Source: Clostridiales bacterium
GTDB lineage: Bacteria; Bacillota; Clostridia; Oscillospirales; UBA644
NCBI GenBank assembly: GCA_016281915.1
Contig: JAEEJO010000050.1
Coordinates: forward strand, 1 to 64,000
Direction of reading: 5' to 3'
Length of the DNA: 64,000 nucleotides
The notes beneath the pieces are model-generated. The model had not been told where the DNA came from. It saw nothing but the letters and a program-made list of their open reading frames with translations, and made no database searches. A program made the translations under genes and the position numbers. Positions 19,281 through 28,545 of this stretch are shown in pieces. The number at the start of each line of letters is the position of its first letter. The stretch's first letter is position 1.

Positions 19281-20720
19281 ATGCTTAACGACATATACGG
19301 CGATCTGCCTCCTGTCGCTATAACGATAATCTCCCTTTCCGTTATGCTTCTGGGCGGATTTTTGCTGTCACGGTTAACAAAACTTCTGCGTTTGCCTAAC
19401 GTTACGGCGTATATCGTTACGGGAATAATACTGGGACCTTTCTGCCTGAACCTTATTCCTGGATCGATACTTGTTCACACGGAATTTCTGCCCGATATTG
19501 CGCTTGCATTCATTGCTTTCAGCACGGGAGAGTTTTTCAGACTGAAAACGTTGAAAAAGAACGGCTTGAAGGTGGTTGTGATAACTGTTTTCGAGTCGCT
19601 TGCAGCATCGCTTTTTGTATTTGTTCTGACATGTTTCGTTCTTCGCCTTGATTTCGCGTTTTCGCTCATCCTTTCCGCTCTTGCGGCAGCCACCGCACCT
19701 GCGTCAACGCTTATGACGATACGTCAGACCGGAGCAAAAGGAGAATTTGTGGATACGCTTCTTCAGGTAGTTGCACTTGACGATATCGTAGGTCTTGCAG
19801 CATATTCAGTGGCGATCTCGGTGGCGATAGCGTCGTTTTCACAGACCGGCATAGATGCGGGCGGAATTCTTCTTCCGATTGCGATAAATCTTGCCGTGAT
19901 CCTTCTCGGTGCGGTTTTCGGACTGATAATGAAGATAGTGATATCAAAGAGCAATTCGTCTGATAACCGTCTTATCATAGCTCTGTCGCTGATCTTTGCC
20001 TTTTGCGGGATATGCGCCGTAACGGAGGTCTCCCCCCTGCTCGGCTGTATGTCCATGGGTATGGTATATATAAACGTTTCCGAAGACGACAAGCTTTTTA
20101 AGCAGCTCAACTATTTCAGTCCGCCGATACTTCTTCTGTTTTTTGTAAGAAGCGGCGTATCGTTTGATCTGAATGCGCTGATAAGTCCTTCCGGAGCGAT
20201 AGGCAGCGTATCGCTGCTTACTATCGGGATCCTTTATTTTTTCATAAGAATTCTCGGCAAATACGGCGGCGCATTTTTAGGGGCGCTTATAACGGGAAAG
20301 AGTAATGAAATAAGGAACTTTCTCGGTCTTGCGCTGATACCGCAGGCAGGTGTTGCGATAGGTCTTGCGGCTCTCGGGGCGCGGACGCTTTCGCTTTCAG
20401 GATATGCGGAACTCGGCAACGCTTTGCAGACGATAATTCTGTCTTCAAGCGTTCTTTACGAGCTTATCGGTCCTGCATGCGCAAAGCTGTCGCTTTATCT
20501 GTCCCACTCTTATTCAAACAAGCTCGAAGCTGCCGTGCCGATGGACGAGAAAGAAATATCGGAGAAAAACGAAGTGGAACTGCTTATTGCGCGCATAGAA
20601 AAGATCAGAAAAGAGCTTCCGGAGGAAAATCCTTCGGAAAAGGCATTCAACGAAGCGGCGGAAAGCTACGATATTTACTATCCCAACAATCAGCGTAAAT
20701 TCGGAAATAAAAGGAGATAA
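19281..20720 (+). CDS. Cation:proton antiporter (CPA2/KefB-type)
   Basis: Multi-TM protein, RLPNVTAYIVTGIILGPF, ALDDIVGLAAYSVA. Confidence 0.88.
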   Translation: MLNDIYGDLPPVAITIISLSVMLLGGFLLSRLTKLLRLPNVTAYIVTGIILGPFCLNLIPGSILVHTEFLPDIALAFIAFSTGEFFRLKTLKKNGLKVVVITVFESLAASLFVFVLTCFVLRLDFAFSLILSALAAATAPASTLMTIRQTGAKGEFVDTLLQVVALDDIVGLAAYSVAISVAIASFSQTGIDAGGILLPIAINLAVILLGAVFGLIMKIVISKSNSSDNRLIIALSLIFAFCGICAVTEVSPLLGCMSMGMVYINVSEDDKLFKQLNYFSPPILLLFFVRSGVSFDLNALISPSGAIGSVSLLTIGILYFFIRILGKYGGAFLGALITGKSNEIRNFLGLALIPQAGVAIGLAALGARTLSLSGYAELGNALQTIILSSSVLYELIGPACAKLSLYLSHSYSNKLEAAVPMDEKEISEKNEVELLIARIEKIRKELPEENPSEKAFNEAAESYDIYYPNNQRKFGNKRR

Positions 20721-20725
20721 ACGAT

Positions 20726-21442
20726 ATGGATATAATAGGAAATCTGCTTGGAGCGTGGGCGGAAGAGATAAATATATGGTCGGTACTTTTCCGCATAGCA
20801 GTATCGCTGTTATTTGCGGCAATAATCGGATGCGAACGGTCAAGCAAACGTCATTCGGCAGGACTTCGAACGTTTATCGTTATAGCCATCGGCACCACAT
20901 TTGCGATGCTGACTGATATGTTTATTTTTGAGAAAACGCAGAGCGGTTTATTCATCCTTTCAGGGGCTTCCGTCATCGCTACCGCGCTCATCACGTCAAA
21001 TTCCATTCTTTTCAGCTCTCGAAATCAGATAAGAGGTCTGACCACCTCTGCAGGGCTGTGGGCGGTAGGGCTTCTCGGTCTTGCCGTAGGCGCCGGATTT
21101 TATACGGTCGGTCTTCTGGGATTTATAGCAGTGCTTGTAAGCCTTGCTTTCTTTAACGGAATGGAAAAATATCTGAAAAACCGATCGAATCATTTTGAAA
21201 TTCACCTTGAACTCACAAGCAGCACCTATCTGAAAGAATTCATTGCAACCGTCCGCAAGCTCGGGCTGATAATAGATGACGTTGAGTTCAATCCCGCATA
21301 CGTCAATTCGGGACTGAGCGTTTACACTATATCGCTCACCGTTGCAAGCCCCGAACTGAAAAAATATAAAACGCATAAAGAAATAATCGAGGCATTGTCT
21401 TCAATCGATTACGTTTACGATATCGAAGAGCTGAGCGTCTAA
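20726..21442 (+). CDS. MgtC/SapB-family membrane protein
   Basis: LFAAIIGCERSSKRHSAGLRTFIVIAIGTTFAML, IRGLTTSAGLWAVGLLGLAVGAGFY. Confidence 0.92.
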   Translation: MDIIGNLLGAWAEEINIWSVLFRIAVSLLFAAIIGCERSSKRHSAGLRTFIVIAIGTTFAMLTDMFIFEKTQSGLFILSGASVIATALITSNSILFSSRNQIRGLTTSAGLWAVGLLGLAVGAGFYTVGLLGFIAVLVSLAFFNGMEKYLKNRSNHFEIHLELTSSTYLKEFIATVRKLGLIIDDVEFNPAYVNSGLSVYTISLTVASPELKKYKTHKEIIEALSSIDYVYDIEELSV

Positions 21443-21458
21443 GAAGAACGAAAAAAGA

Positions 21459-21485
21459 GATCCTGTATGAAGATCATACAGGATC
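21459..21485 (+). terminator. Intrinsic terminator
   Basis: GATCCTGTATG-AAGAT-CATACAGGATC followed by ATTTTTTTATT. Confidence 0.85.
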
Positions 21486-21506
21486 ATTTTTTTATTCACA
21501 TTTTTT

Positions 21507-22781
21507 TTACGCCAGACATTCCGCGGTCTTTCCGTTTTCGACAGTTACGGTTTTTGTTCCGGACGGGAATTCGGCGATCCATGTCAGATCATATCCCGAA
21601 CGGTTGGTAATAACCGTTTTTTTCTTCTCCTCATGGCATACATCAACGGTTCCGTTCCAAAGCGGGAAACCTGTTACGCACGACGTTTCGGCACAGGCAG
21701 AGCGTGTTTTGAGGATACGTCCGTCAAAGTCTGCCCCTATACCCATATAGCCGCATAAAAGAGCTTCTATGACTGCATATGAAACCTCGGGGTATTCTCT
21801 TCTCTTATAGTTTTCATCTGTCATTTTGAGCCACACATGCATCGCTTCGTCATCTCTGCCGTATTTCCATAAAAGCATCGGAATATAAGAACGGATCTCA
21901 ACGTTCATGGAGTCTTCCAATTCCATAAGAGCTCTGAACTGTCTTTCTATCTGACTGCTGTCAGTGATTATTCCCGTTCTGAGCGGAGTCATAAGGTTAT
22001 TGTCGCTCCGTTTCGGATTGAACGAACCGTCGCCGTTACGGAATTCAAAGAAACGCTGCTCTTCGCTGCCCCACCATTCATTATTAAAAATATCATGAAG
22101 GCGTTCTGCTTTCTTCAGGCATTCCCCAGCTTTTTCATGATCATTTTTCATAAGGAACATACGCGCACCGGCTTTGAAAGCGCTGTATTCGAGAGAGAGA
22201 GCATCTGCTGCACACGCATAGCCCGTCGTTCCTGCTTCCTCATATGAGGCTACGCCGCGCCTTCCGTCGCTGTCCACACGATCAACAATGCCGTCCCCGT
22301 CGCGGTCCCACTTCGGGATATATTTTTCCAAAGTAATTCTGAAAAAGTTCTCGATAGACGGAGAGAGAAGATAACTGCTGTCTCCCGTAAGATCGTAAAG
22401 GCGGGATGCTGTATCCATGATGTCGAAATTTGACGGCAGATTATACCAGAAGTCCGAGTCATTTGTATAATCAACGGGCGTAGGTTTCCCTTCAAACGTG
22501 ATTTCCCAGAATGTGCACCAGTCTTTAGATTCACTCACTCCGTCTGTAAAGGCACGCATCATGTTTCTGTTATGTTCGGCAAGCCCGAGACAGTTAGCTC
22601 CGACAGACTGGTGAGAAAAGTCTCTCATGCAAAAAGAGTCTCTGCCGGGAAGCGTTGCTTCATAGCACGGACCTACTGCGGCGTCATCACGGACGAACTC
22701 TTCCGCCTGTGCCTTTGCCCATTCGAATCCTTTGCAAAGTCTTTTGTTATCCGATGTGAATTTTGCGGGTTGTCTGCTCAC
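21507..22781 (-). CDS. MGH1/GH63-like glycosidase (alpha-toroid fold)
   Basis: GRDSFCMRDFSHQSVGANCLGL, KWDRDGDGIVDRVDSDGRRG, RTGIITDSSQIERQF; pattern of six-hairpin glycosidases. Confidence 0.7.
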   Translation of the reverse strand: MSRQPAKFTSDNKRLCKGFEWAKAQAEEFVRDDAAVGPCYEATLPGRDSFCMRDFSHQSVGANCLGLAEHNRNMMRAFTDGVSESKDWCTFWEITFEGKPTPVDYTNDSDFWYNLPSNFDIMDTASRLYDLTGDSSYLLSPSIENFFRITLEKYIPKWDRDGDGIVDRVDSDGRRGVASYEEAGTTGYACAADALSLEYSAFKAGARMFLMKNDHEKAGECLKKAERLHDIFNNEWWGSEEQRFFEFRNGDGSFNPKRSDNNLMTPLRTGIITDSSQIERQFRALMELEDSMNVEIRSYIPMLLWKYGRDDEAMHVWLKMTDENYKRREYPEVSYAVIEALLCGYMGIGADFDGRILKTRSACAETSCVTGFPLWNGTVDVCHEEKKKTVITNRSGYDLTWIAEFPSGTKTVTVENGKTAECLA

Positions 22782-22821
22782 GTTAACGATACCCCCGATT
22801 TATCATTTTTTTGTTAAGTAT

Positions 22822-23640
22822 TCAGCGCTGTTCTGGATTTTTATCGGAACTTCCGAGAATTTTACGGATAATATAAAATCTCATTCCCGACGGCAGCGCG
22901 TCAAAGAGGATAAGAAGGGCGTTTCGGTTAAGGGAATATGCGAATCTCGGATTTTTTGATTCAAGCACGGTCAGTATCTTTTTTGCTATCATCACAGGTG
23001 AAATTCGCCGAGATTCAACGCTATCAACGATCTTCCCGAACCTTTCCGCATTATACTTGTAGCGTTCCGTTTTTGCACAAAAAGCGTTCAGCTGTTTTAC
23101 CGATTCATCAAGCATTCCGGTATCCACCGCGCCTGCGCGCAGAACGGATACTTTTATCCCGTCAAGCTGAAGCTCCATACGAAGAGAATATGCATATTTA
23201 TCGAGAGCTGCTTTTGTTATTCCGTATATTCCGGTGAAAGGAAGCGGGGCGCGAGGCGCAAGTTCGCTTGTGACGATGATAACCGAAGATCCTTTTTTAA
23301 GAAAAGGACGGAACACCTTGTTTATAATAAATGCGCCTCCGACGTTTATTCGGAATATCTTTTCAAAGTCTGCGGCAGGCATTTCAACTAGAGAATCGAG
23401 CATATAGATACCTGCAAGATGGACTATCCCGCAAAGCTCGTCTGTAACCGCGCGTATTTTTCGGGACAGATCGCAAACGCTTTGCTCATCCGTGATATCT
23501 GCCTGAATCGGAATTACGTTTTTCTGTTCCGCGCAGAGCGCTATATCTGACGCGAACACGGTATACCCGTTTGAGACCAGAGCATCAACGACCGCCTTTC
23601 CCATCCCACCGTTTGCTCCCGTAACGAGTATGTATTTCAT
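22822..23640 (-). CDS. Short-chain dehydrogenase/reductase
   Basis: LVTGANGGMGKAV, IYGITKAALDKYA (YxxxK). Confidence 0.9.
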   Translation of the reverse strand: MKYILVTGANGGMGKAVVDALVSNGYTVFASDIALCAEQKNVIPIQADITDEQSVCDLSRKIRAVTDELCGIVHLAGIYMLDSLVEMPAADFEKIFRINVGGAFIINKVFRPFLKKGSSVIIVTSELAPRAPLPFTGIYGITKAALDKYAYSLRMELQLDGIKVSVLRAGAVDTGMLDESVKQLNAFCAKTERYKYNAERFGKIVDSVESRRISPVMIAKKILTVLESKNPRFAYSLNRNALLILFDALPSGMRFYIIRKILGSSDKNPEQR

Positions 23641-23729
23641 AAAATCGTTCCTTCCCGTTGAATGTGCCGCTTTTCAGGTCATGCACCTGTCTCATGGATT
23701 CAGCCCCGGACTGTTTCAGCCTTTCTTTT

Positions 23730-23758
23730 ATTATATCACAGATAAATATTGATGTCAA
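23730..23758 (-). promoter_or_regulatory. Perfect consensus sigma-A promoter
   Basis: Minus strand TTGACA-17 nt-TATAAT upstream of the SDR gene. Confidence 0.8.
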
Positions 23759-23866
23759 TATTCGATATTTCACGTTTACGTGATCATACAAAACAATGAC
23801 GAATTGCATTATAATGCCGCTGATCCGAGAAATTCCGTACAGACGCGCGCTCATAATAAAAAAAAG

Positions 23867-23891
23867 CGGAGAAGCCGTAATGACTTCTCCG
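23867..23891 (-). terminator. Intrinsic terminator of the Gfo/Idh-sulfatase operon
   Basis: CGGAGAAG-N9-CTTCTCCG followed on minus strand by CTTTTTTTTTATT. Confidence 0.8.
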
Positions 23892-23909
23892 TTTTCAACA
23901 ATAATAAAC

Positions 23910-24983
23910 TTAAAGAACGATGCCGTGAGCGTGAACATTGGGAAGCGGATTGACGCGAACGAGTGCGCCGCCGTTTTCGTAAGAATCAATGACCGCGAAA
24001 GTATATTCAAGAGTTGCAAGAGCATCTCTGCCCGAAGCTCTGATAAGCTCTCTGGGAACCTTGTTTGTGATATCTTCGAGGAATGCATGGATTCTGTTCG
24101 GGAACGTTGAGCCGAAGTCTGTAATACCGGTATTGGTAACTACGGGCTCCTGACCGGCGGTCCAGTAAGTGAGTTTTTCAACGCAGTTTTCAATGCAGAA
24201 CGTGCCGCGCGTTCCTGCCATTTCAAAGCACCACCATCCGCCAAGACCGAAGGATGCGTCGCCGCGCTGGGAGATGATATATCCTGCGGAGCCGTTCTCA
24301 AAGCGCATATGGATAGATGCGATCGAGAGCATAAGGTCGTCTGCTGATTTTCTTACGCCGGGCTTATTCATGAACGCCTGGATATGGGTGATATCACCGC
24401 CGAAACGGCGCATTACCGAGAACGGATGAGCAAGGAAAGCCTTGAGGTGAGAATAAGGACGCTGCCATCTGCCCGTAGAAGCTCCGCCGTAGCCCATTTC
24501 GCTGCCGTTGAAGCCCATTTTCTGCATCAGGTATACAGGCTCGCCTATTTTCTTGTCAGCTATGAGCTGAAGCGCCTGTTCTGCGGGTTTTGTAAAGTAG
24601 TGATTGAGGTTGCAGCCGAGATAAACGTTTTGTTCCGCTGCAAATTTAACCATTTCGCGAGCTTCGCGAACATCGTTTGAGATCGGTTTTTCAACAAGAA
24701 CGTTTTTGCCTGCCGCGAGCGCTTCCATAGCCGGTTCATAGTGCCACGATCCGTTTTCGTAACCTGAAGTGGTAACGTCTACGATATCGAGCTCAGGATG
24801 CGCCTTAAGCATTTCTTTGAGTGAGTAAAAAGCCTCTACACCGAATTCCTCTGCTGCCTGATCTGCTTTTTCTTTTATGATATCGCAGACCGCGATAAGC
24901 TCGGCGAGAGAATCGTTTTTGTAGCATCTGCAGTGGGTATGGCCTATTCCGCCCATACCTACAACGCCAACTTTAAGTGCCAT
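23910..24983 (-). CDS. Gfo/Idh/MocA-family oxidoreductase
   Basis: VGVVGMGGIGHTHCRCY Rossmann motif, NVLVEKPIS. Confidence 0.93.
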   Translation of the reverse strand: MALKVGVVGMGGIGHTHCRCYKNDSLAELIAVCDIIKEKADQAAEEFGVEAFYSLKEMLKAHPELDIVDVTTSGYENGSWHYEPAMEALAAGKNVLVEKPISNDVREAREMVKFAAEQNVYLGCNLNHYFTKPAEQALQLIADKKIGEPVYLMQKMGFNGSEMGYGGASTGRWQRPYSHLKAFLAHPFSVMRRFGGDITHIQAFMNKPGVRKSADDLMLSIASIHMRFENGSAGYIISQRGDASFGLGGWWCFEMAGTRGTFCIENCVEKLTYWTAGQEPVVTNTGITDFGSTFPNRIHAFLEDITNKVPRELIRASGRDALATLEYTFAVIDSYENGGALVRVNPLPNVHAHGIVL

Positions 24984-25099
24984 CTTTTACCTCCGATGTT
25001 ATAATTATTCTTTCTTTCACTGTTGTGGCGGTGTCGTTCCCGCCACTGTTTAAACTGTCTGAAAAAGTTTGCTGAACACGTTTTCGATCACAGGTAACG

Positions 25100-26110
25100 T
25101 CAGATTGTTACAGACTCGACCTTTACCGGGACGTTGCCGCGTTTTATCGACTCGATCGCCGCATGGATAACACGGCTTGCTTCAAGGCCCGCTTCGCCCG
25201 AACCGTTGATCTCCTCGGGCTTGGCGCCGTCTCTGATCTGTTCGGCAAAGCATGTGACACGCGCTTTGAATGTGTCAAAAAAGCTTTCGTAACCGCCGAA
25301 AACGGGGTTTACGTATTCTTCTCTTACCATATTTCCTCTCGGGAAAAGGGTGGAGTGTAGCCACATATCCTCAACAACGAATCTGCCCTGTGTTCCTGCG
25401 ACCTCGCAGCGTTCCATAGGATGACCGCGTTCGATGTCGTAGGAGCTTGTGAGATGTCCCACAATACCGTTTTTGAAGCGCATATTGATGGACGATGACG
25501 AATATATCCATCTTCCGGGCGCCTTCATCGCATAGCACTGGACTTCGTCGATATCTCCGCAGAAATAGCGCATCATGTCAACGCTGTGGGGATTAAGCGC
25601 TTTAAGATGATAAAATTCGCTTTCAAGAGGCATAAATTTGCCTATCCAGAGCGCCATATTTACGAAAATAAGGTCTCCGAGCCGTCCGTCCTGCTGCCAC
25701 TTTTTTGCCTGCAGCGCTGCGGGAGTGAAACGGTGATTGAAATCTATGCCGAAGCACCGGTTATACTGTTTTGCTGTATCTACCATGATCTTTGCGCACT
25801 GGATATCGTTTGATATAGGTTTTTCGCAAAGAACGTGTGCGCCTGAGCGCAGAGCCTGCAATACAGGCTGGCAGTGATCGGATGAATATTCGTAACCGCC
25901 CGTTGCAACAGATACGATATCGGGCTTTATCTCGTCAAGCATAGTCTGAGCATTGAGATAATACGGAACGTCGTATGCTTTTGATGCGGCTTCCGCTCTG
26001 TCACGCCTTATGTCGCACACTGCGGCAAGTTCGACAAAATCGAGTGATTTATATATTCTGGCATGGTTGTTTCCGATAGGACCCATGCCTATAACACATA
26101 CACGAAGCAT
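25100..26110 (-). CDS. Gfo/Idh/MocA-family oxidoreductase
   Basis: VCVIGMGPIGNNHARIY, HVLCEKPIS; paralog of the 23910-24983 CDS. Confidence 0.93.
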   Translation of the reverse strand: MLRVCVIGMGPIGNNHARIYKSLDFVELAAVCDIRRDRAEAASKAYDVPYYLNAQTMLDEIKPDIVSVATGGYEYSSDHCQPVLQALRSGAHVLCEKPISNDIQCAKIMVDTAKQYNRCFGIDFNHRFTPAALQAKKWQQDGRLGDLIFVNMALWIGKFMPLESEFYHLKALNPHSVDMMRYFCGDIDEVQCYAMKAPGRWIYSSSSINMRFKNGIVGHLTSSYDIERGHPMERCEVAGTQGRFVVEDMWLHSTLFPRGNMVREEYVNPVFGGYESFFDTFKARVTCFAEQIRDGAKPEEINGSGEAGLEASRVIHAAIESIKRGNVPVKVESVTI

Positions 26111-26135
26111 CTGATTTGCGACCTCTGTTTATATA

Positions 26136-27527
26136 TTATTCGTCATCATCGAGGATCTGAAGTTTTCTTGCATCATCGGGGTTGCCGATATGCATCTTCG
26201 AGTATGCCTCCTCAGATGATTCGAAGGGTCTGCCGATACCGTTCCACGTGGTTGCGTTGGTATAGATCGGAGCGGTGCGTTTCGTTGCTTTTTCGCGTTT
26301 TTTCACATGCTTTTCAAGGCGTTTTGTAAGCGCTGCAACGATTTCGGGGTTTTCCTTGGCAACGTTGACGGTTTCGCCGGGATCTTTGATAAGATTGTAA
26401 AGCTCAACGTTTTCTCTGAAATGAAAGTCGGGTTCGAGAGCGCAGATAAGCTTCCATTCGGGAGTACGCCAACCGTGCTTTCTTTCCCATGTTGCCTCGG
26501 TGATATACATCTCCGGCTCTTCCTTGAATTTGTCGGTATTGTAAACAAGATTCATCATGCTCTGTCCGTCAAATTTAATACCGGATTTTATGCCGATAAT
26601 GTCAAGCAGTGTGGGCATGATATCTTTGAGCTGGCAGAATTCGGAGAAACGCTTGCCTTCGGGCAGATGTCCTTTATATCTGATCGCAAACGGAACTACG
26701 AGAGTGCAGTCGTAAAGACCGTGATGGTCATAATAGCACTCGTGTTCGTTAAGAGTTTCGCCGTGGTCGGAAGTAAGAATAACGATAGTTTCTTCTTCTA
26801 TTCCGAGATCTGCTATCTTTGTGAAGATCTGAGACAGGCAGGAGTCAAGATATGCAACCGCGCCATCATACTGAGCGTTTACGTATTCCGCGTCTGTGCA
26901 GTGAGGCGGGAACCAAGAGCAGAAATAATCGCGGAAGGGTTTGAATTTATAGCATCTTTCAAGCGACTTGTTGTTTTTATCGAACTCGTCGCCCTGATAG
27001 AACATCCTTGAGAACGGTTCCGGCGGGAGATACGGAGAGTGAGGATCCATATGGCGCATAAAGAGCATGAAGGGCTTGTCCTGCTTTGCAAGTCTTTCAA
27101 GTTCGGGAAGAGCTACCGAGTTCATGGATTCAGCCTTTGCGGAACGGCCGGAAGCCCAGGAACCCCATGAAACGGGATATTCAAGATAGTTGTCGCAGCC
27201 TACCGAAATAGGACAGTTATATCCGATCGCAGTGGTAGTATAGCCGTTTTCCTTGAGAACTGTGGGAAGATTCTTTACGCCTTCGGCAAGAGGACCCTGA
27301 TGACGGAGAGCAACAACGTTGGTTCCGAAGCAGTCCATACCGGTAAGCATGGAAGCATAACCGGGTGTGGTGGGGATAGACGGAGAGAAGCAGTTTTCAA
27401 ATACAATACCGTCTTTGAAGTAATCGGAAATGTGCGGAGTTGTGAGACGATGATAGCCGTAAAGGCTCATTCTGTTGCGCCTGAGGCTGTCTACGCCGAT
27501 AAAAACTATGTTAGGTTTCTTTTTCAT
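26136..27527 (-). CDS. Sulfatase-like hydrolase/transferase (alkaline phosphatase superfamily), non-canonical nucleophile site
   Basis: KPNIVFIGVDSLRRNRMSLYGY, SIPTTPGYASMLTG in place of CxPxR, VILTSDHGETLNEH. Confidence 0.85.
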   Translation of the reverse strand: MKKKPNIVFIGVDSLRRNRMSLYGYHRLTTPHISDYFKDGIVFENCFSPSIPTTPGYASMLTGMDCFGTNVVALRHQGPLAEGVKNLPTVLKENGYTTTAIGYNCPISVGCDNYLEYPVSWGSWASGRSAKAESMNSVALPELERLAKQDKPFMLFMRHMDPHSPYLPPEPFSRMFYQGDEFDKNNKSLERCYKFKPFRDYFCSWFPPHCTDAEYVNAQYDGAVAYLDSCLSQIFTKIADLGIEEETIVILTSDHGETLNEHECYYDHHGLYDCTLVVPFAIRYKGHLPEGKRFSEFCQLKDIMPTLLDIIGIKSGIKFDGQSMMNLVYNTDKFKEEPEMYITEATWERKHGWRTPEWKLICALEPDFHFRENVELYNLIKDPGETVNVAKENPEIVAALTKRLEKHVKKREKATKRTAPIYTNATTWNGIGRPFESSEEAYSKMHIGNPDDARKLQILDDDE

Positions 27528-27566
27528 GGCAAGCTCCTTGAAAAGTAAAATATTGATCAGATTCGT

Positions 27567-28367
27567 TTATTTTCTCGCGCCGAGAATTCTGAGGCATGCG
27601 TTCATATAGCCGTAGCTTTCAGCTGCGACAAGCGTGGATTCTTCGACACGGAGATTAGGACCGATAACCTCGAGGCATACCGGACCGTCGTAGTTAGCGT
27701 CAACAACTGCTTTGAAGTATCCGAAGAGGTCTATCTCGCCACTGCCGCACATCTGTTTGAAGGGATGACCGGGCGAGGACTGTCTGCCTGTGCAGTCGCG
27801 GATGTGAATATGTTTCATTGAGGAGATAACTTGTTTGATGGATTCTTCGGGCTGTTCGCCGCCGCGGTATATGTGAGAAGGATCCATGTCGATACCGAAT
27901 GCAGGAGCGGTTATCTCCCTGATTGCGCGCAGAGTTGTTGGGGTGTTGTAAATCGCTCCGCCTACGTGCGCCTTAGCGCAGAGCGTAACGCCGTAAGGTT
28001 CAGCCATTTCGGCAAGCTTCTGAAGCGTTTCAACGGTTTTCTTGAACGCCTCCTCGTCATCGGAAGGTCCGCCGGGACCGACATTGACAACGGGGATACC
28101 GAGGGTTGCCGCTGCTTCGAAAGCCTTCTGAAGTCTTGTAAAATCATGAGAAGCGACTTCGGTTGAAAGGAATTTAAGATCGTTTGCCTCCATTATCGCA
28201 CGGAGTTCGCCTGCCTGAGACTGCCAGTTATCGAGATTGAGGTGTTCGCACATACCCTGAATTGCTGAAATCTCAAGTCCGTCATAGCCGCATATCTTTA
28301 TCAGACGCGCCGCCTCTGCAAAGGAGACCGTTTTGAAGAGGACTGTGTTTACGCCGAGTTTAATCAT
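27567..28367 (-). CDS. Sugar phosphate isomerase/epimerase (xylose isomerase-like TIM barrel)
   Basis: LGVNTVLFK...GYDGLEISA, FGIDMDPSHIYRGGE, HIHIRDCTG. Confidence 0.88.
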   Translation of the reverse strand: MIKLGVNTVLFKTVSFAEAARLIKICGYDGLEISAIQGMCEHLNLDNWQSQAGELRAIMEANDLKFLSTEVASHDFTRLQKAFEAAATLGIPVVNVGPGGPSDDEEAFKKTVETLQKLAEMAEPYGVTLCAKAHVGGAIYNTPTTLRAIREITAPAFGIDMDPSHIYRGGEQPEESIKQVISSMKHIHIRDCTGRQSSPGHPFKQMCGSGEIDLFGYFKAVVDANYDGPVCLEVIGPNLRVEESTLVAAESYGYMNACLRILGARK

Positions 28368-28442
28368 ACAGTAATCAGCTCCTGTTTAATAATTTGTCTT
28401 TTACGTTTTTGCCGGCATTGAAGCCGACGAATGCTTTAGAGT

Positions 28443-28471
28443 ATTATATAATATAAATAAAAATATGTCAA
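28443..28471 (-). promoter_or_regulatory. Perfect consensus sigma-A promoter of the 28367-23910 operon
   Basis: Minus strand TTGACA-17 nt-TATAAT. Confidence 0.8.
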
Positions 28472-28495
28472 GAATAAAAATGAAAATCCGTCATG

Positions 28496-28519
28496 TTTTT
28501 TTGCGAAAACGCAAAAAAA
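28496..28519. terminator. Possible bidirectional terminator after the activase gene
   Basis: TTTTTTTGCG-AAAA-CGCAAAAAAA palindrome. Confidence 0.5.
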
Positions 28520-28545
28520 ACACAGCGGACCCATCATATTTTTCT

